Part shown: positions 33,495-42,134 of the stretch, piece by piece
Position numbering within the stretch: position 1 is the stretch's first letter
Layout: each line of letters opens with the position of its first letter
From: Thiohalophilus thiocyanatoxydans
GTDB lineage: Bacteria; Pseudomonadota; Gammaproteobacteria; UBA6429; Thiohalophilaceae
Length of the DNA stretch: 64,000 nucleotides
Reading direction: 5' to 3'
Assembly: GCF_004366735.1 (NCBI RefSeq)
Contig: NZ_SOQX01000008.1
Span: forward strand, 62,001-126,000
Position numbers and translations under genes: made by a program
Notes under the pieces: generated by a model
Database searches by the model: none
What the model saw: the letters and a program-made list of their open reading frames with translations, nothing else
Told to the model about the DNA's origin: nothing

Positions 33495-35150
33495 TTAACC
33501 GCCTTCAAGGGCCTGGTATTTCTCGCGCAGACGGTTACGGATGTAAATTGCACTCAGATTCAGTGCGATAATCACCACGATCAACAATAAGGACGTGGCA
33601 TAGACCAGCGGCCGTGCCGCCTCGACGTTGGGGCTCTGGAAACCGACATCATAGATGTGGAAGCCCAGATGCATGAACTTGCGTTCCATGTGCAGGTAGG
33701 GGAAATTGCCGTCCAGCGGCAGCGAAGGCGCCAGCTTGACAACCCCGACCAGCATCAACGGCGCGACCTCACCCGCGGCCCGCGCGACGGCCAGAATCAG
33801 GCCGGTCATCATCGCCGGCGAGGCCATCGGAATCACGGTGCGCCACAAGGTCTCCGCCTTGGTCGCGCCCAGGGCCAGACTGCCTTCGCGAATCGAGCGG
33901 GGAATCCGGCTCAGACCTTCCTCGGTGGAGACGATCACCACCGGCAGGGTCAGCAATGCCAGGGTCAATGACGACCAGAGAATGCCCGGTGTCCCGAAGG
34001 TGGGCGCCGGCAGGGCCTCGGGGAAAAACAGCTGATCGATATTGCCGCCCAGAAAATAGACAAAGAAGCCAAGACCAAACACCCCGTAAACGATCGACGG
34101 CACCCCGGCGAGGTTATTCACCGCAACACGGATGGTGCGGATGATCAGTCCCTGTTTCGCGTACTCGCGCAAATAGATGGCGGCAATCACCCCAAACGGG
34201 GTGACCAGTACCGACATAATCAACACCATCATCACGGTGCCGAAGATGGCCGGGAAGATCCCGCCCTCGGTATTGGCTTCACGGGGCTCGCCGCTGACGA
34301 ACTCCCAGACCTTGGCGAAATAGAAACCGATCTTGCCCGGGACCCCCATGCTGTTGGGGTAATAGATCCGTACCATTTTTGCCATGGGTATGTCGATCTG
34401 GCGACCACTCATGGTCTCGGCCACTATACTGTCACGACGAATCTTGCCGTACAGTTCATTCATTGTTTCGCGCAACGTTTCGTACTCGGCATTCAGTGCC
34501 TCACGCTGGCTGGCAAGTTCCTGTTGCCTCTGCGGCGTCAGTTCATCGTCGAGTTCCAGCGCGCGCTCTTCCAGACGCAGGCGCTCCAGCTGGTAGTTGA
34601 TCGAACCGATCTCGCCTTTCTGGATGTCCATGATGCGATCGTGCAGTTCAGTAGCCCGATCAAGACGCGCTTCCAGTTCCTGACGGGCATTCTCACCCTC
34701 TGCCACAACCTGGCCGTTCTCTTTGACCTGGCGCAGGAAACCGTAAAAATTTCCCCATTCATGACGTTCGATGACCAGCAGGTTTTCGGGATACTTGATA
34801 TCCTGGACAAAATCGGCGAAGACCACCTGGAAATCCGCACCGGTCACATCACGATTACCGGTCTTGATCAGATAGCGGGTGAGTTTCTCGCTCTCGAAAT
34901 CGAATTCATAGCCGCTGCTTTCGGCCTGAACCCGCGGAATGCTTTCGACCGAGTCGATCTCGCCGACCAGGCGCGTGGTCTCGCCCGAAGGCAGTACATA
35001 GCGGGCATCGATCACATTGCTGGGCCAGAAGTAACTCAGTCCCCGCACGCCGATGAGCAATATCAGTCCGAACACCATGATCAGACTGATACTCACCGCA
35101 CCGGCATTGAGCCAGATCCAGGGTTGTCCCGATTTGAACCAGTTATTCAT
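33495..35150 (-). CDS. pstA: Phosphate ABC transporter permease PstA, enlarged form
   Basis: A 551-residue permease, nearly twice the usual 300 or so. After a first membrane helix (about 15-38) comes a large periplasmic insertion (about 45-290), partly charged coiled coil (ELEARLDRATELHDR; LASQREALNAEYETLRE). The permease core follows with the typical VNNLAGVPSIVYG and the coupling loop SIREGSLALGATKAETLWRTV. The enlarged form is matched by an enlarged PstC next to it. GAGGAAATTCG precedes ATG 35150. It is co-transcribed with pstC (26-nt gap). Confidence 0.93.
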   Translation of the reverse strand: MNNWFKSGQPWIWLNAGAVSISLIMVFGLILLIGVRGLSYFWPSNVIDARYVLPSGETTRLVGEIDSVESIPRVQAESSGYEFDFESEKLTRYLIKTGNRDVTGADFQVVFADFVQDIKYPENLLVIERHEWGNFYGFLRQVKENGQVVAEGENARQELEARLDRATELHDRIMDIQKGEIGSINYQLERLRLEERALELDDELTPQRQQELASQREALNAEYETLRETMNELYGKIRRDSIVAETMSGRQIDIPMAKMVRIYYPNSMGVPGKIGFYFAKVWEFVSGEPREANTEGGIFPAIFGTVMMVLIMSVLVTPFGVIAAIYLREYAKQGLIIRTIRVAVNNLAGVPSIVYGVFGLGFFVYFLGGNIDQLFFPEALPAPTFGTPGILWSSLTLALLTLPVVIVSTEEGLSRIPRSIREGSLALGATKAETLWRTVIPMASPAMMTGLILAVARAAGEVAPLMLVGVVKLAPSLPLDGNFPYLHMERKFMHLGFHIYDVGFQSPNVEAARPLVYATSLLLIVVIIALNLSAIYIRNRLREKYQALEGG

Positions 35151-35176
35151 CGAATTTCCTCAGATTACCCTTCGGG

Positions 35177-37441
35177 TTACAGACTGCTGTAACGCTTGCG
35201 CAAACGTTGTCGGACAATTTCCGCGGCGGTATTCACCAGGAAGGTAAAGGCAAACAGCACCAGCGCCGCCAGGAACAGTACCCGGTAGTGCGTACTGTCG
35301 ACTTCCGACTCGGGCATTTCCACGGCGATATTAGCCGACAGGGTGCGCATACCCTCGAAGATATTCATGTCCATCACCGGCGTATTCCCGGTCGCCATCA
35401 GAACGATCATGGTCTCGCCCACCGCGCGACCCAGACCGATCATCACCCCCGAAAAAATCCCCGGGCTGGCGGTCAACAGGACAACCCGCATCATGGTCTG
35501 CCAGGGTGTCGCGCCCATGGCCAGCGAGCCCTGGACCAGGTGTTTGGGCACGGCGAAGATCGCATCCTCGGCGATGGAAAAAATGGTGGGAATGACCGCG
35601 AAGCCCATGGCCAGGCCGATGACCAGCGAGTTGCGCTGGTCATAACTGATACCCAGTTCCTCGCTCATCCAGATACGCACATCCCCGCCGAAGAAAGTAG
35701 CCTCCATCCAGGGACTGGCGCTGAAAGAGGCATAGCCAAGTAACAGAACGATCGGAATCAACCAGGCGGCTTCCCACCCTTCGGGAAGGGCATGGCGAAT
35801 CCGATCCGGCAGGCGATGAAACCCGTAGGCGACCAGCAGCAACCCGAAGGGCATGATGATCAATAACGAGAATATCCCCGGCAGATGTCGCTCCAGAAAC
35901 GGCGCCAGCCACAGGCCGGCCAGGAAACCGATAATGACCGTCGGCAGGGCCTCCATGATCTCGATGCTGGGTTTGACCGTCTGGCGCATGCGCGGGGCCA
36001 TGAAATGAGCGGTATAGATCGCACCCATGATGGACAGCGGAATCGCAAACAGCATGGCGTAAAACGCCGCCTTGAGCGTGCCAAAGGAGATCGGTACCAG
36101 TGAGAGTTTGGGCTCGTGATCGTTACTGGACGAGGAGGATTGCCAGACATACTCGGGCTCGTCATAACTTTCGTACCAGACCTTGCCCCACAGCGAGGAC
36201 CAGGAGATTTCCGGGTGTTCGTTCTCAATATGGTAGAAATACAGCCGGTCATCCGCCTGCAGCAAGGCCGCCCTGGCACGTGGCGAGATCGCCACCTGCT
36301 GCAAGGTATCGGCAATCGACTCGGTCAGCAGCGTGCGATGGGCGGTGGTGTGGAAAATCCCCAGCTGTCCCTCCCCGTCAACGGCCAGAAACCCCTTGCG
36401 ACTGTATTCGGGGGCAATATCCTGAACCGCGCCGTTCAGATCATCGAAGGCGCGGATCTGGCGCAATTCCCGCTTGCTGCTGTCGCGTTGTTCGGGCACG
36501 GCGAACAGCTGTGCCACCCGGCCCTGATCGGAGCCGGCCAGCAGCGAGATATCGCCGGTCAGAAATTCCAGGCTGGTCACCCGCTGATCGCCGCCAAACA
36601 ACGCCAGATGTTGCTGCAAGGAGGGAGTTTCTTTATCAAACAGATCGTAATGGCTCAGTTCATCCCTGCCGCTGAGCACATAAAGATTGCGTTGCTCCTT
36701 GCCGAGCAACAGATGCGAAATCGCCCCGCGGGACGTTCGGGGAATCTCGGCCCGGGTCTCTTCCAGGGTCACATCGTCCCCCAGAAACGATTCCTCGCGA
36801 CGGATATTCAGCAGTTGAATCTGCTGCTCCCCCGCCAGTCCCACGATGGTCGTCGCCTCTTCCCCGGACTGGACCGCCAGACGGGTAACGGATCGCTGCT
36901 GTTCATCCAGCTGCAACAGGGATTCACCCAGCGGATACTTAATTTGGGGGGTAATCTCACGCACCGGTTTACCGCCTTCGACCCGCGCTTCGCCGAAATC
37001 GATCTGGTAATCGTGCTGAAAGACCAGCACCTGGCCGTTGGACAGGCCCACGGCGAGGATCCGGCGCGCCGGGGTACCCGCCGCCCAGCTGGTGATTTGC
37101 GCATCGTCGGGAATCGGCAGCGGGACGATCTTGCGAATCGACCCGTCCCAGGTATTGAAGAAAATCACCCGCCCCGCATCGGTCAGGCGCAGACCGACCA
37201 GGGCCTGCTCCTCCATCGCCAGATGCAGCGTTCGCTCGTCGCTACCGGGCACGCTGTAATCGGTAACCTTGTCGATCGAGGCCGACTGGAACATCGGCAA
37301 CACCACCCACAGCAGATAGACCAGGATCAGGGTAATCGCCACAATCACCCCCAGACCGCCCACCGCCACGCCGTGGCGGGCCAGGGTGTCCTTGAGCATA
37401 CGCCAGCGCATAAGCAGATTGCTGTGGTCGATCCGGGTCAT
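35177..37441 (-). CDS. pstC: Phosphate ABC transporter permease PstC, enlarged form
   Basis: A 754-residue permease with a membrane helix at about 25-50 and then a periplasmic insertion of about 370 residues. The insertion is made of repeated short beta segments such as RRILAVGLSNGQVLVFQ and ISLLAGSDQGRVAQLF, suggesting a beta-propeller-like domain. The core permease follows with EALPTVIIGFLAGLWLAP and the coupling loop AVPKHLVQGSLAMGATPWQTM. The start ATG 37441 is preferred: an upstream ATG at 37483 lies only about 12 bp from the PHO box at 37495-37512 and would leave no room for a promoter and ribosome site. It heads the pstC-pstA-pstB-phoU operon. Confidence 0.92.
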   Translation of the reverse strand: MTRIDHSNLLMRWRMLKDTLARHGVAVGGLGVIVAITLILVYLLWVVLPMFQSASIDKVTDYSVPGSDERTLHLAMEEQALVGLRLTDAGRVIFFNTWDGSIRKIVPLPIPDDAQITSWAAGTPARRILAVGLSNGQVLVFQHDYQIDFGEARVEGGKPVREITPQIKYPLGESLLQLDEQQRSVTRLAVQSGEEATTIVGLAGEQQIQLLNIRREESFLGDDVTLEETRAEIPRTSRGAISHLLLGKEQRNLYVLSGRDELSHYDLFDKETPSLQQHLALFGGDQRVTSLEFLTGDISLLAGSDQGRVAQLFAVPEQRDSSKRELRQIRAFDDLNGAVQDIAPEYSRKGFLAVDGEGQLGIFHTTAHRTLLTESIADTLQQVAISPRARAALLQADDRLYFYHIENEHPEISWSSLWGKVWYESYDEPEYVWQSSSSSNDHEPKLSLVPISFGTLKAAFYAMLFAIPLSIMGAIYTAHFMAPRMRQTVKPSIEIMEALPTVIIGFLAGLWLAPFLERHLPGIFSLLIIMPFGLLLVAYGFHRLPDRIRHALPEGWEAAWLIPIVLLLGYASFSASPWMEATFFGGDVRIWMSEELGISYDQRNSLVIGLAMGFAVIPTIFSIAEDAIFAVPKHLVQGSLAMGATPWQTMMRVVLLTASPGIFSGVMIGLGRAVGETMIVLMATGNTPVMDMNIFEGMRTLSANIAVEMPESEVDSTHYRVLFLAALVLFAFTFLVNTAAEIVRQRLRKRYSSL

Positions 37442-37494
37442 GACAGGCTCGCTTGTTCCCTGTTTACTGGAAGCCGACAGCATAAAGATCCGAG

Positions 37495-37512
37495 ATGACA
37501 AAAATGTGACAA
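37495..37512 (-). promoter_or_regulatory. PHO box upstream of pstC
   Basis: Minus strand reads TTGTCAC-ATTT-TTGTCAT: two 7-mers of the CTGTCAT type with a 4-bp spacer, the PhoB operator format. It lies 54 bp before the chosen pstC start and gives that operon its own PhoB-dependent promoter, separate from pstS. Confidence 0.85.
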
Positions 37513-37685
37513 AAATACCGGCGTTTGCGGCTGTTGCACTACGAGCGGGGCGATGGCTGTTTTTTATTCAGCAATCCACAAAATACCCCTCGCAGGGCCG
37601 CCGGATCGCAAAGGGATAACCCGTTGATTTTCCGGCGGCCTGGCGGCTCTGCGAGAGACATTCTCAGCCAGGCTGTTGCCGACAT

Positions 37686-37711
37686 AAAAAAGCCCCGCCA
37701 GAGGCGGGGCT
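37686..37711 (-). terminator. Rho-independent terminator of pstS
   Basis: On the minus strand AGCCCCGCC-TCT-GGCGGGGCT is a 9-bp stem (37691-37711) followed by TTTTTATG. It lies about 28 nt after the pstS stop and separates pstS from pstC. Confidence 0.9.
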
Positions 37712-37739
37712 TGCTAGACACGAGCGGTGCGTCTTTAGC

Positions 37740-38711
37740 TTATTTCAGTTTGGCCAGCTCCTTTTCCGCAACTTTGGCCGGCAGCGGGATATAGCCGTCC
37801 TTGACCACCACTTCCTGACCGATTTTGGACATCACCATCCGGATAAACTCGCGCTCCAGTGGTGGCAGGGGCTTGTTGGGATGCTTGTTCACATAGACGT
37901 AGAGGAACCGGGCCAGCGGGAACTTGCCACTCAGTGCATTTTCGGTATCCGCCTCAATAAAGGTATCACCTTCTTTTTTGGCCAGAGCGACCGTCTTGAC
38001 ACCGGAAGTCTTGTAACCGATACCCGAATAACCGATGCCGTTCAGGGATGTGGAGACCGACTGCACCACGGAAGCGGAACCGGGCTGTTCGTTCACGGAG
38101 CTCTTGAAGTCGCCTTTGCACAGGGCGTTTTTCTTGAAGTAGCCGTAGGTCCCGGAAACCGAGTTACGCCCGTAGATCTGGATCTTGCGGTTGGCCCAGG
38201 CGCCGCTCAGTCCCAGATCCCCCCAGGTGGTGATATCCTTATCATAGCCGCACTTGCGGTTGGAGGAGAAAATCGCATCCACCTGCGGAATCGTCAGCCC
38301 TTCGATCGGGTTATCCTTGTGGACGAAAACCGCCAGGGCGTCGATGGCGACCGGAATCGCGGTCGGCTTGTAACCGTGTCGCTTTTCGAACGACTCGATC
38401 TCCTTGGACTTCATCTTGCGGCTCATCGGCCCCAGGTTGGAAGTGCCTTCGGTCAACGCCGGCGGCGCGGTGGAAGAGCCGGCGGCCTGAATCTGAATGT
38501 TCACATTCGGATACTGACGCTTGAACTCTTCGGCCCAGAAGGTCATCAGGTTGGCCAGGGTATCGGAACCCACGCTGCTCAGATTACCGGAGACGCCACT
38601 GGCGCGCTGATAATCCTGCAAAGCGGGATCAACTTTAGCTTCGGCAAATGCCTGACCCGAGACAAAACTCAGTGCCAATAGCGATGTCAGAAGCGATTTT
38701 TTATGAAACAT
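37740..38711 (-). CDS. pstS: Periplasmic phosphate-binding protein
   Basis: A 323-residue substrate-binding protein. The signal peptide [20 protein letters not shown] is cut near AFA-EAK. Phosphate-contact regions are recognisable: [36 protein letters not shown] in pieces, and [11 protein letters not shown]. It belongs to the PstS branch with [14 protein letters not shown] rather than the E. coli type. GAGGAGAGCATCC precedes the ATG at 38711. It is transcribed alone between a quadruple PHO box and a terminator, which lets it be made in large excess over the permease. Confidence 0.95.
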   Translation of the reverse strand: MFHKKSLLTSLLALSFVSGQAFAEAKVDPALQDYQRASGVSGNLSSVGSDTLANLMTFWAEEFKRQYPNVNIQIQAAGSSTAPPALTEGTSNLGPMSRKMKSKEIESFEKRHGYKPTAIPVAIDALAVFVHKDNPIEGLTIPQVDAIFSSNRKCGYDKDITTWGDLGLSGAWANRKIQIYGRNSVSGTYGYFKKNALCKGDFKSSVNEQPGSASVVQSVSTSLNGIGYSGIGYKTSGVKTVALAKKEGDTFIEADTENALSGKFPLARFLYVYVNKHPNKPLPPLEREFIRMVMSKIGQEVVVKDGYIPLPAKVAEKELAKLK

Positions 38712-38765
38712 GGATGCTCTCCTCACGAGAAGTGTGTTTTGTTCGGGATACTGTATGAATCTGTT

Positions 38766-38805
38766 GTGACAAGGTTATGAACTAAATGTGACCAGAAGAT
38801 GACAG
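38766..38805 (-). promoter_or_regulatory. Quadruple PHO half-site array upstream of pstS
   Basis: The minus strand reads CTGTCAT-CTTC-TGGTCAC-ATTT-AGTTCAT-AACC-TTGTCAC: four PhoB 7-mers at an exact 11-bp period. It ends 54 bp before the pstS start, matching the spacing seen at pstC. The first and last half-sites match the consensus best. Confidence 0.88.
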
Positions 38806-38829
38806 GTCCTCCGGGCTCCGCCCGGAGGA

Positions 38830-38931
38830 CAGGGACGAGTGACGAGGTACGAGTGACGAGGAAAACCATCCCATGGCTCATCAGGAGGCTGTCTTCCCTC
38901 CTCGTCCCTCGTCCCTCGTACCTCGGCCCTG
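38830..38931. repeat. Heptad-armed element at the phoR 3' end
   Basis: Forward arm 38830-38863 (GGGACGAGTGACGAGGTACG and onward) and inverted arm 38897-38931 with about 33 bp between. The inverted arm lies inside the phoR reading frame and encodes its tail. Confidence 0.8.
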
Positions 38932-40227
38932 TTCGTCAGGATGACGAACAAGTTCGGGTGGGAAATCGCAGATAAAGGTACTGCCCTGCCCCACTTCGCT
39001 GTCGATGCGCAGGCTGCCCCTGTTGCGTTGCATGGCGTGTTTGACGATCGCCAGTCCCAGTCCGGAGCCGCCGCTATGGCGTGAACGGTCGACATCGACC
39101 CGATAGAAGCGCTCGGTCAGCCGTGGAATGTGGCGCGGGGCGATGCCGATGCCGGTGTCATTGACCTCGAAATGCGCACCTGTGTCATCTTCATGCCAGC
39201 GAATCCGGATTGCGCCGCTACCGGGGGTATAATTCACGGCATTGACCACCAGGTTGGTGAATATACTGTCCAGTTCCCGCGGTTCGCCCCACAGGTACAG
39301 TGTCGGATCCGCTTCCAGCAAAATGGTATGCTCCCGCTCACCGCCGAGAATCCGGGCCTGCTCCTTGAGACGGCTCAACATTTGCGGCACGTTGACAACC
39401 ACCTTTTCACCGGGCTCGCGACTGTGCTCAAAACGGGACAACAACATCAGGTCCTCGGTCAGCTGTTGCATACGCCGGGTCTGCTGTTGCATCACTTCAA
39501 GGGTGTGGTGCAATTGCTGGTCGACAGTTTCGTCCTCAACCAGGCTTTCGAGGTAGCCGCTCAACACGGTCAGCGGGGTGCGCAATTCATGGGAGATATT
39601 GGCGACAAAGTCCCGCCGCATCTGCTGTAGCTGCTCGATCAGCGTCACATCGCGAATGATCACCAGCGTCTGGTTATTTCCGTACTCCACCCGGCGAAGG
39701 CTGATCCGGATCGCGTCGTTGTAAGGGGAGTTGATCGTGATCGGCTCATCCTGTGCGTCGTCTTGCCAGAACGCCGCCATGGCCGGATGGCGCAGCAGAT
39801 TCGCCAGTCGCAAACCGACATCCTGGGGATACTTGAGCTGCAGCAGCCGTGTGGCTTCGGCGTTCCACCACTCGATCTCCCCCTCTTCGCGTAGCAGCAC
39901 CACGCCATCGGGCAAGGCGGCGGTAGTTTCACGAAACCGGTTGAGGGTCTTGATCAGCCGTTTGTTGCGTTTGCGGGCCCGTTGCTGAAGACGATAAATA
40001 CCGGTAAATGTCTCGCCCCACAAACCGGTTGAATGGGGAGGCTCCTGTTTGCGATCGAAACGCAACCAGCGATCCAGCCTGACCAGACGAATGAAATAGC
40101 TGGCAAACCACACTGTTATGACCAGCAACAACGCCAGAGTAATCTGACCGACCATCCAGCCAATCAATAATGCCAGAACCAGACTGGCCAGAATCCGCCA
40201 CAACTCATTGGTCCAGTTATAGGGCAT
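38881..40227 (-). CDS. phoR: Phosphate regulon sensor kinase PhoR
   Basis: A 448-residue kinase with two N-terminal membrane helices (about 12-45), the basic linker, a PAS domain (about 100-205, ALPDGVVLLREEGEIEWWN), and the kinase core. The phosphoacceptor is H in FVANISHELRTPLTVL, the N box FTNLVVNAVNYTP, the G boxes NDTGIGIA and HSGGSGLGLAIVKH. The conserved part ends at FICDFPPELVRHPDEQ; the last 15 residues, including RGTRDEGRG, are encoded by the heptad repeat arm. It is 3 nt downstream of phoB. Confidence 0.95.
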   Translation of the reverse strand: MPYNWTNELWRILASLVLALLIGWMVGQITLALLLVITVWFASYFIRLVRLDRWLRFDRKQEPPHSTGLWGETFTGIYRLQQRARKRNKRLIKTLNRFRETTAALPDGVVLLREEGEIEWWNAEATRLLQLKYPQDVGLRLANLLRHPAMAAFWQDDAQDEPITINSPYNDAIRISLRRVEYGNNQTLVIIRDVTLIEQLQQMRRDFVANISHELRTPLTVLSGYLESLVEDETVDQQLHHTLEVMQQQTRRMQQLTEDLMLLSRFEHSREPGEKVVVNVPQMLSRLKEQARILGGEREHTILLEADPTLYLWGEPRELDSIFTNLVVNAVNYTPGSGAIRIRWHEDDTGAHFEVNDTGIGIAPRHIPRLTERFYRVDVDRSRHSGGSGLGLAIVKHAMQRNRGSLRIDSEVGQGSTFICDFPPELVRHPDEQGRGTRDEGRGGKTAS

Positions 40228-40230
40228 GCC

Positions 40231-40926
40231 TCAGACCTGTTTGGAAAACCGGTAACCGGCGCCACGTACGGTCTGCACATGGCGATCGAAGCCATAGGGC
40301 GCAAGTGCCTTGCGCAGTCGCCGGATGTGCACATCCACGGTGCGATCCTCGATATAGACCTGGTCACCCCAGACCTGATCCAGCAACTGATCCCGACTGT
40401 AGACCCGTTCTGCGTGAGTCATGAAAAAATGCAGCAGACGGAACTCGGTCGGCCCCAGATTGACCGGCTGGCCCTGGATACTGACCCGGTGCCCCGCGCT
40501 ATCCAGGCTCAATCCGGCGATCTCGATGATCTCCGACGACTCCGGGCCACGGCTGCGACGCAACACTGCGCGAATTCGGGCGATCAGCTCCTGATTGGAG
40601 AACGGCTTGGTCACATAATCGTCAATCCCTGCTTCGTACCCGCGCAGTTTGCTCTCCTCTTCATCCCGGGCGGTGAGCATAATCACCGGCAGATCCCGGG
40701 TCGCCTCATCCCGGCGCAACCGTTTGGCAAATTCGACCCCGCTGATACCGGGCAGCATCCAGTCCAGCAGCACCAGATCGGGCTTTTCCCCGGCCAGGCG
40801 CTCGCCCGCCTCGCGGGCATCAGCGGCCTCGATCACCCGAAAACCGGCCCGCACCAGAGTAAATTCGAGCATTTCACGGATGGCCGCTTCGTCCTCGACC
40901 ACCAGGAGCGTAATAGCCTGACTCAT
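40231..40926 (-). CDS. phoB: Phosphate regulon response regulator PhoB
   Basis: A 231-residue OmpR-class regulator: receiver with [13 protein letters not shown] in [13 protein letters not shown] and K in [11 protein letters not shown]; winged-helix domain with [22 protein letters not shown] and the wing [11 protein letters not shown]. The sequence is that of PhoB, and the gene is followed at 3 nt by phoR. A PHO box about 73 bp upstream indicates autoregulation. Confidence 0.96.
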   Translation of the reverse strand: MSQAITLLVVEDEAAIREMLEFTLVRAGFRVIEAADAREAGERLAGEKPDLVLLDWMLPGISGVEFAKRLRRDEATRDLPVIMLTARDEEESKLRGYEAGIDDYVTKPFSNQELIARIRAVLRRSRGPESSEIIEIAGLSLDSAGHRVSIQGQPVNLGPTEFRLLHFFMTHAERVYSRDQLLDQVWGDQVYIEDRTVDVHIRRLRKALAPYGFDRHVQTVRGAGYRFSKQV

Positions 40927-40998
40927 GGGATTATGCCATCCGGATGATAATAACGGTTTGCCTCTGCCTCATTCACGCCGGCATTACAGCCGAAGAAT

Positions 40999-41016
40999 AT
41001 GACAACCATATGACAA
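40999..41016 (-). promoter_or_regulatory. PHO box upstream of phoB
   Basis: Minus strand TTGTCAT-ATGG-TTGTCAT: two identical 7-mers with a 4-bp spacer, 73 bp before the phoB start. It is the cleanest PHO box in the window. Confidence 0.9.
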
Positions 41017-41181
41017 CGCCCCGGCGGATGCCAGAAAACGGGATTAGCGCCCACCGTCAGCAAAATGTGATTTGGCACGCACCGGGTGAATCGCGCTAGA
41101 CTATACAATCGCCATCCGGGCCGGATTTTGCCGGTATAATATATATAGTGTACAAACACCACCGCAGGACCGAAATTGACC

Positions 41182-41841
41182 ATGAGATACCTGTTCATCA
41201 CCCTGGCGCTGTTCGCCATCTCCGCTTCCGCCGTACAGGCCGCCGAATACCAGTATGTGTCGGATGAACTGCTCATTACCCTGCGCAACGGCCAGGGCAA
41301 CTCGTATCAGGTACTCAAGACCCTGCCGACCGGCACCCGACTGGAGGTGCTGGAGAGCACCGAGGAGGGGTACAGTCGGGTACGCACCAGCGACGGCACC
41401 GAAGGCTGGGTGCGCAGCCAGTATCTGATCAATAACCCCACTGCGGCCATGCAGCTGGAGGAAGCCACCCGTAAACTGGAGAATTTGCAGGAAGAAAACG
41501 AGAAACTGCGCAGCACCCTCAGTGAAGTCCAGGAAGAACGCGCCCAACTGGCCAGCGAACGGGACGAACTGCTCGGCAAGACCGAAGAAGCCGAAGAGCG
41601 GCTGGCGCATCTCACTGAAGTCGCCGAAAAACCGATCGTGCTGGACCAGGAAAACCGTGAGCTGCAACAGCAGAACATCGCCCTGGAAAAAGAGCTGCAG
41701 ATCCTCAACCAGGAAAACCAGGTACTCAAGGATCGCGCCGAACGTGAATGGTTCATCGCCGGCGCCGGCGTCCTGCTCGGCGGCCTGCTGCTCGGCCTGC
41801 TCATCCCGCGCATTCGCTGGAAAAAACAGAGCTCCTGGTAA
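41182..41841 (+). CDS. SH3-domain membrane protein (TIGR04211/YgiM-like)
   Basis: A 219-residue protein. A signal peptide (MRYLFITLALFAISASAVQA) precedes an SH3b domain at about 21-90 (LLITLRNGQGNSYQVLKTL, GTEGWVRSQYL). A long coiled coil follows (about 92-188, rich in Glu/Leu heptads such as LEKELQILNQENQVLK). One membrane helix near 192-210 is followed by the short basic tail IRWKKQSSW. This architecture matches the YgiM family of gammaproteobacteria; the role is probably envelope-related but unknown. A TATAAT-like -10 lies at about 41133. The stop is followed at once by a heptad arm. Confidence 0.88.
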   Translation: MRYLFITLALFAISASAVQAAEYQYVSDELLITLRNGQGNSYQVLKTLPTGTRLEVLESTEEGYSRVRTSDGTEGWVRSQYLINNPTAAMQLEEATRKLENLQEENEKLRSTLSEVQEERAQLASERDELLGKTEEAEERLAHLTEVAEKPIVLDQENRELQQQNIALEKELQILNQENQVLKDRAEREWFIAGAGVLLGGLLLGLLIPRIRWKKQSSW

Positions 41842-41844
41842 AAA

Positions 41845-42051
41845 CAGGTCCGAGGGACGAGGGACAACGCCGGCACGCTGGCGATATCTGTCTCGAGTTA
41901 ACTGGTACCTTGTCACTCGTCCCCCCGCTGCAGGGTGCCTCCGCTGCGACATGTCCCTGCGCTAACGCAAGTCTCTTCGCTGCGCAGCCGCTCCTCTGCC
42001 CTCCTTCGGTTTTTGAACTTCCTCGTACCTCGTCACTCGTCCCTCGGACCT
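41845..42051. repeat. Heptad-armed element between the SH3 gene and argA
   Basis: Forward arm ACAGGTCCGAGGGACGAGGG starts 4 bp after the SH3 stop; an internal inverted word (CTTGTCACTCGTCC) is near 41911 and the main inverted arm is at 42021-42051. The remaining gap to argA has no recognisable gene. Confidence 0.75.
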
Positions 42052-42134
42052 TCAAAGTGCCAGGCCCCAGTACCTGCTTATGGTTCGATATGTCATACTA
42101 GGGTCAGATAATAACTCCTGACTCGACACGGCAG

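Noticed and set aside
37442-37501. Longer pstC start
   Set aside because: The extra codons run into the PHO box at 37495-37512, leaving no space for a promoter and ribosome site.
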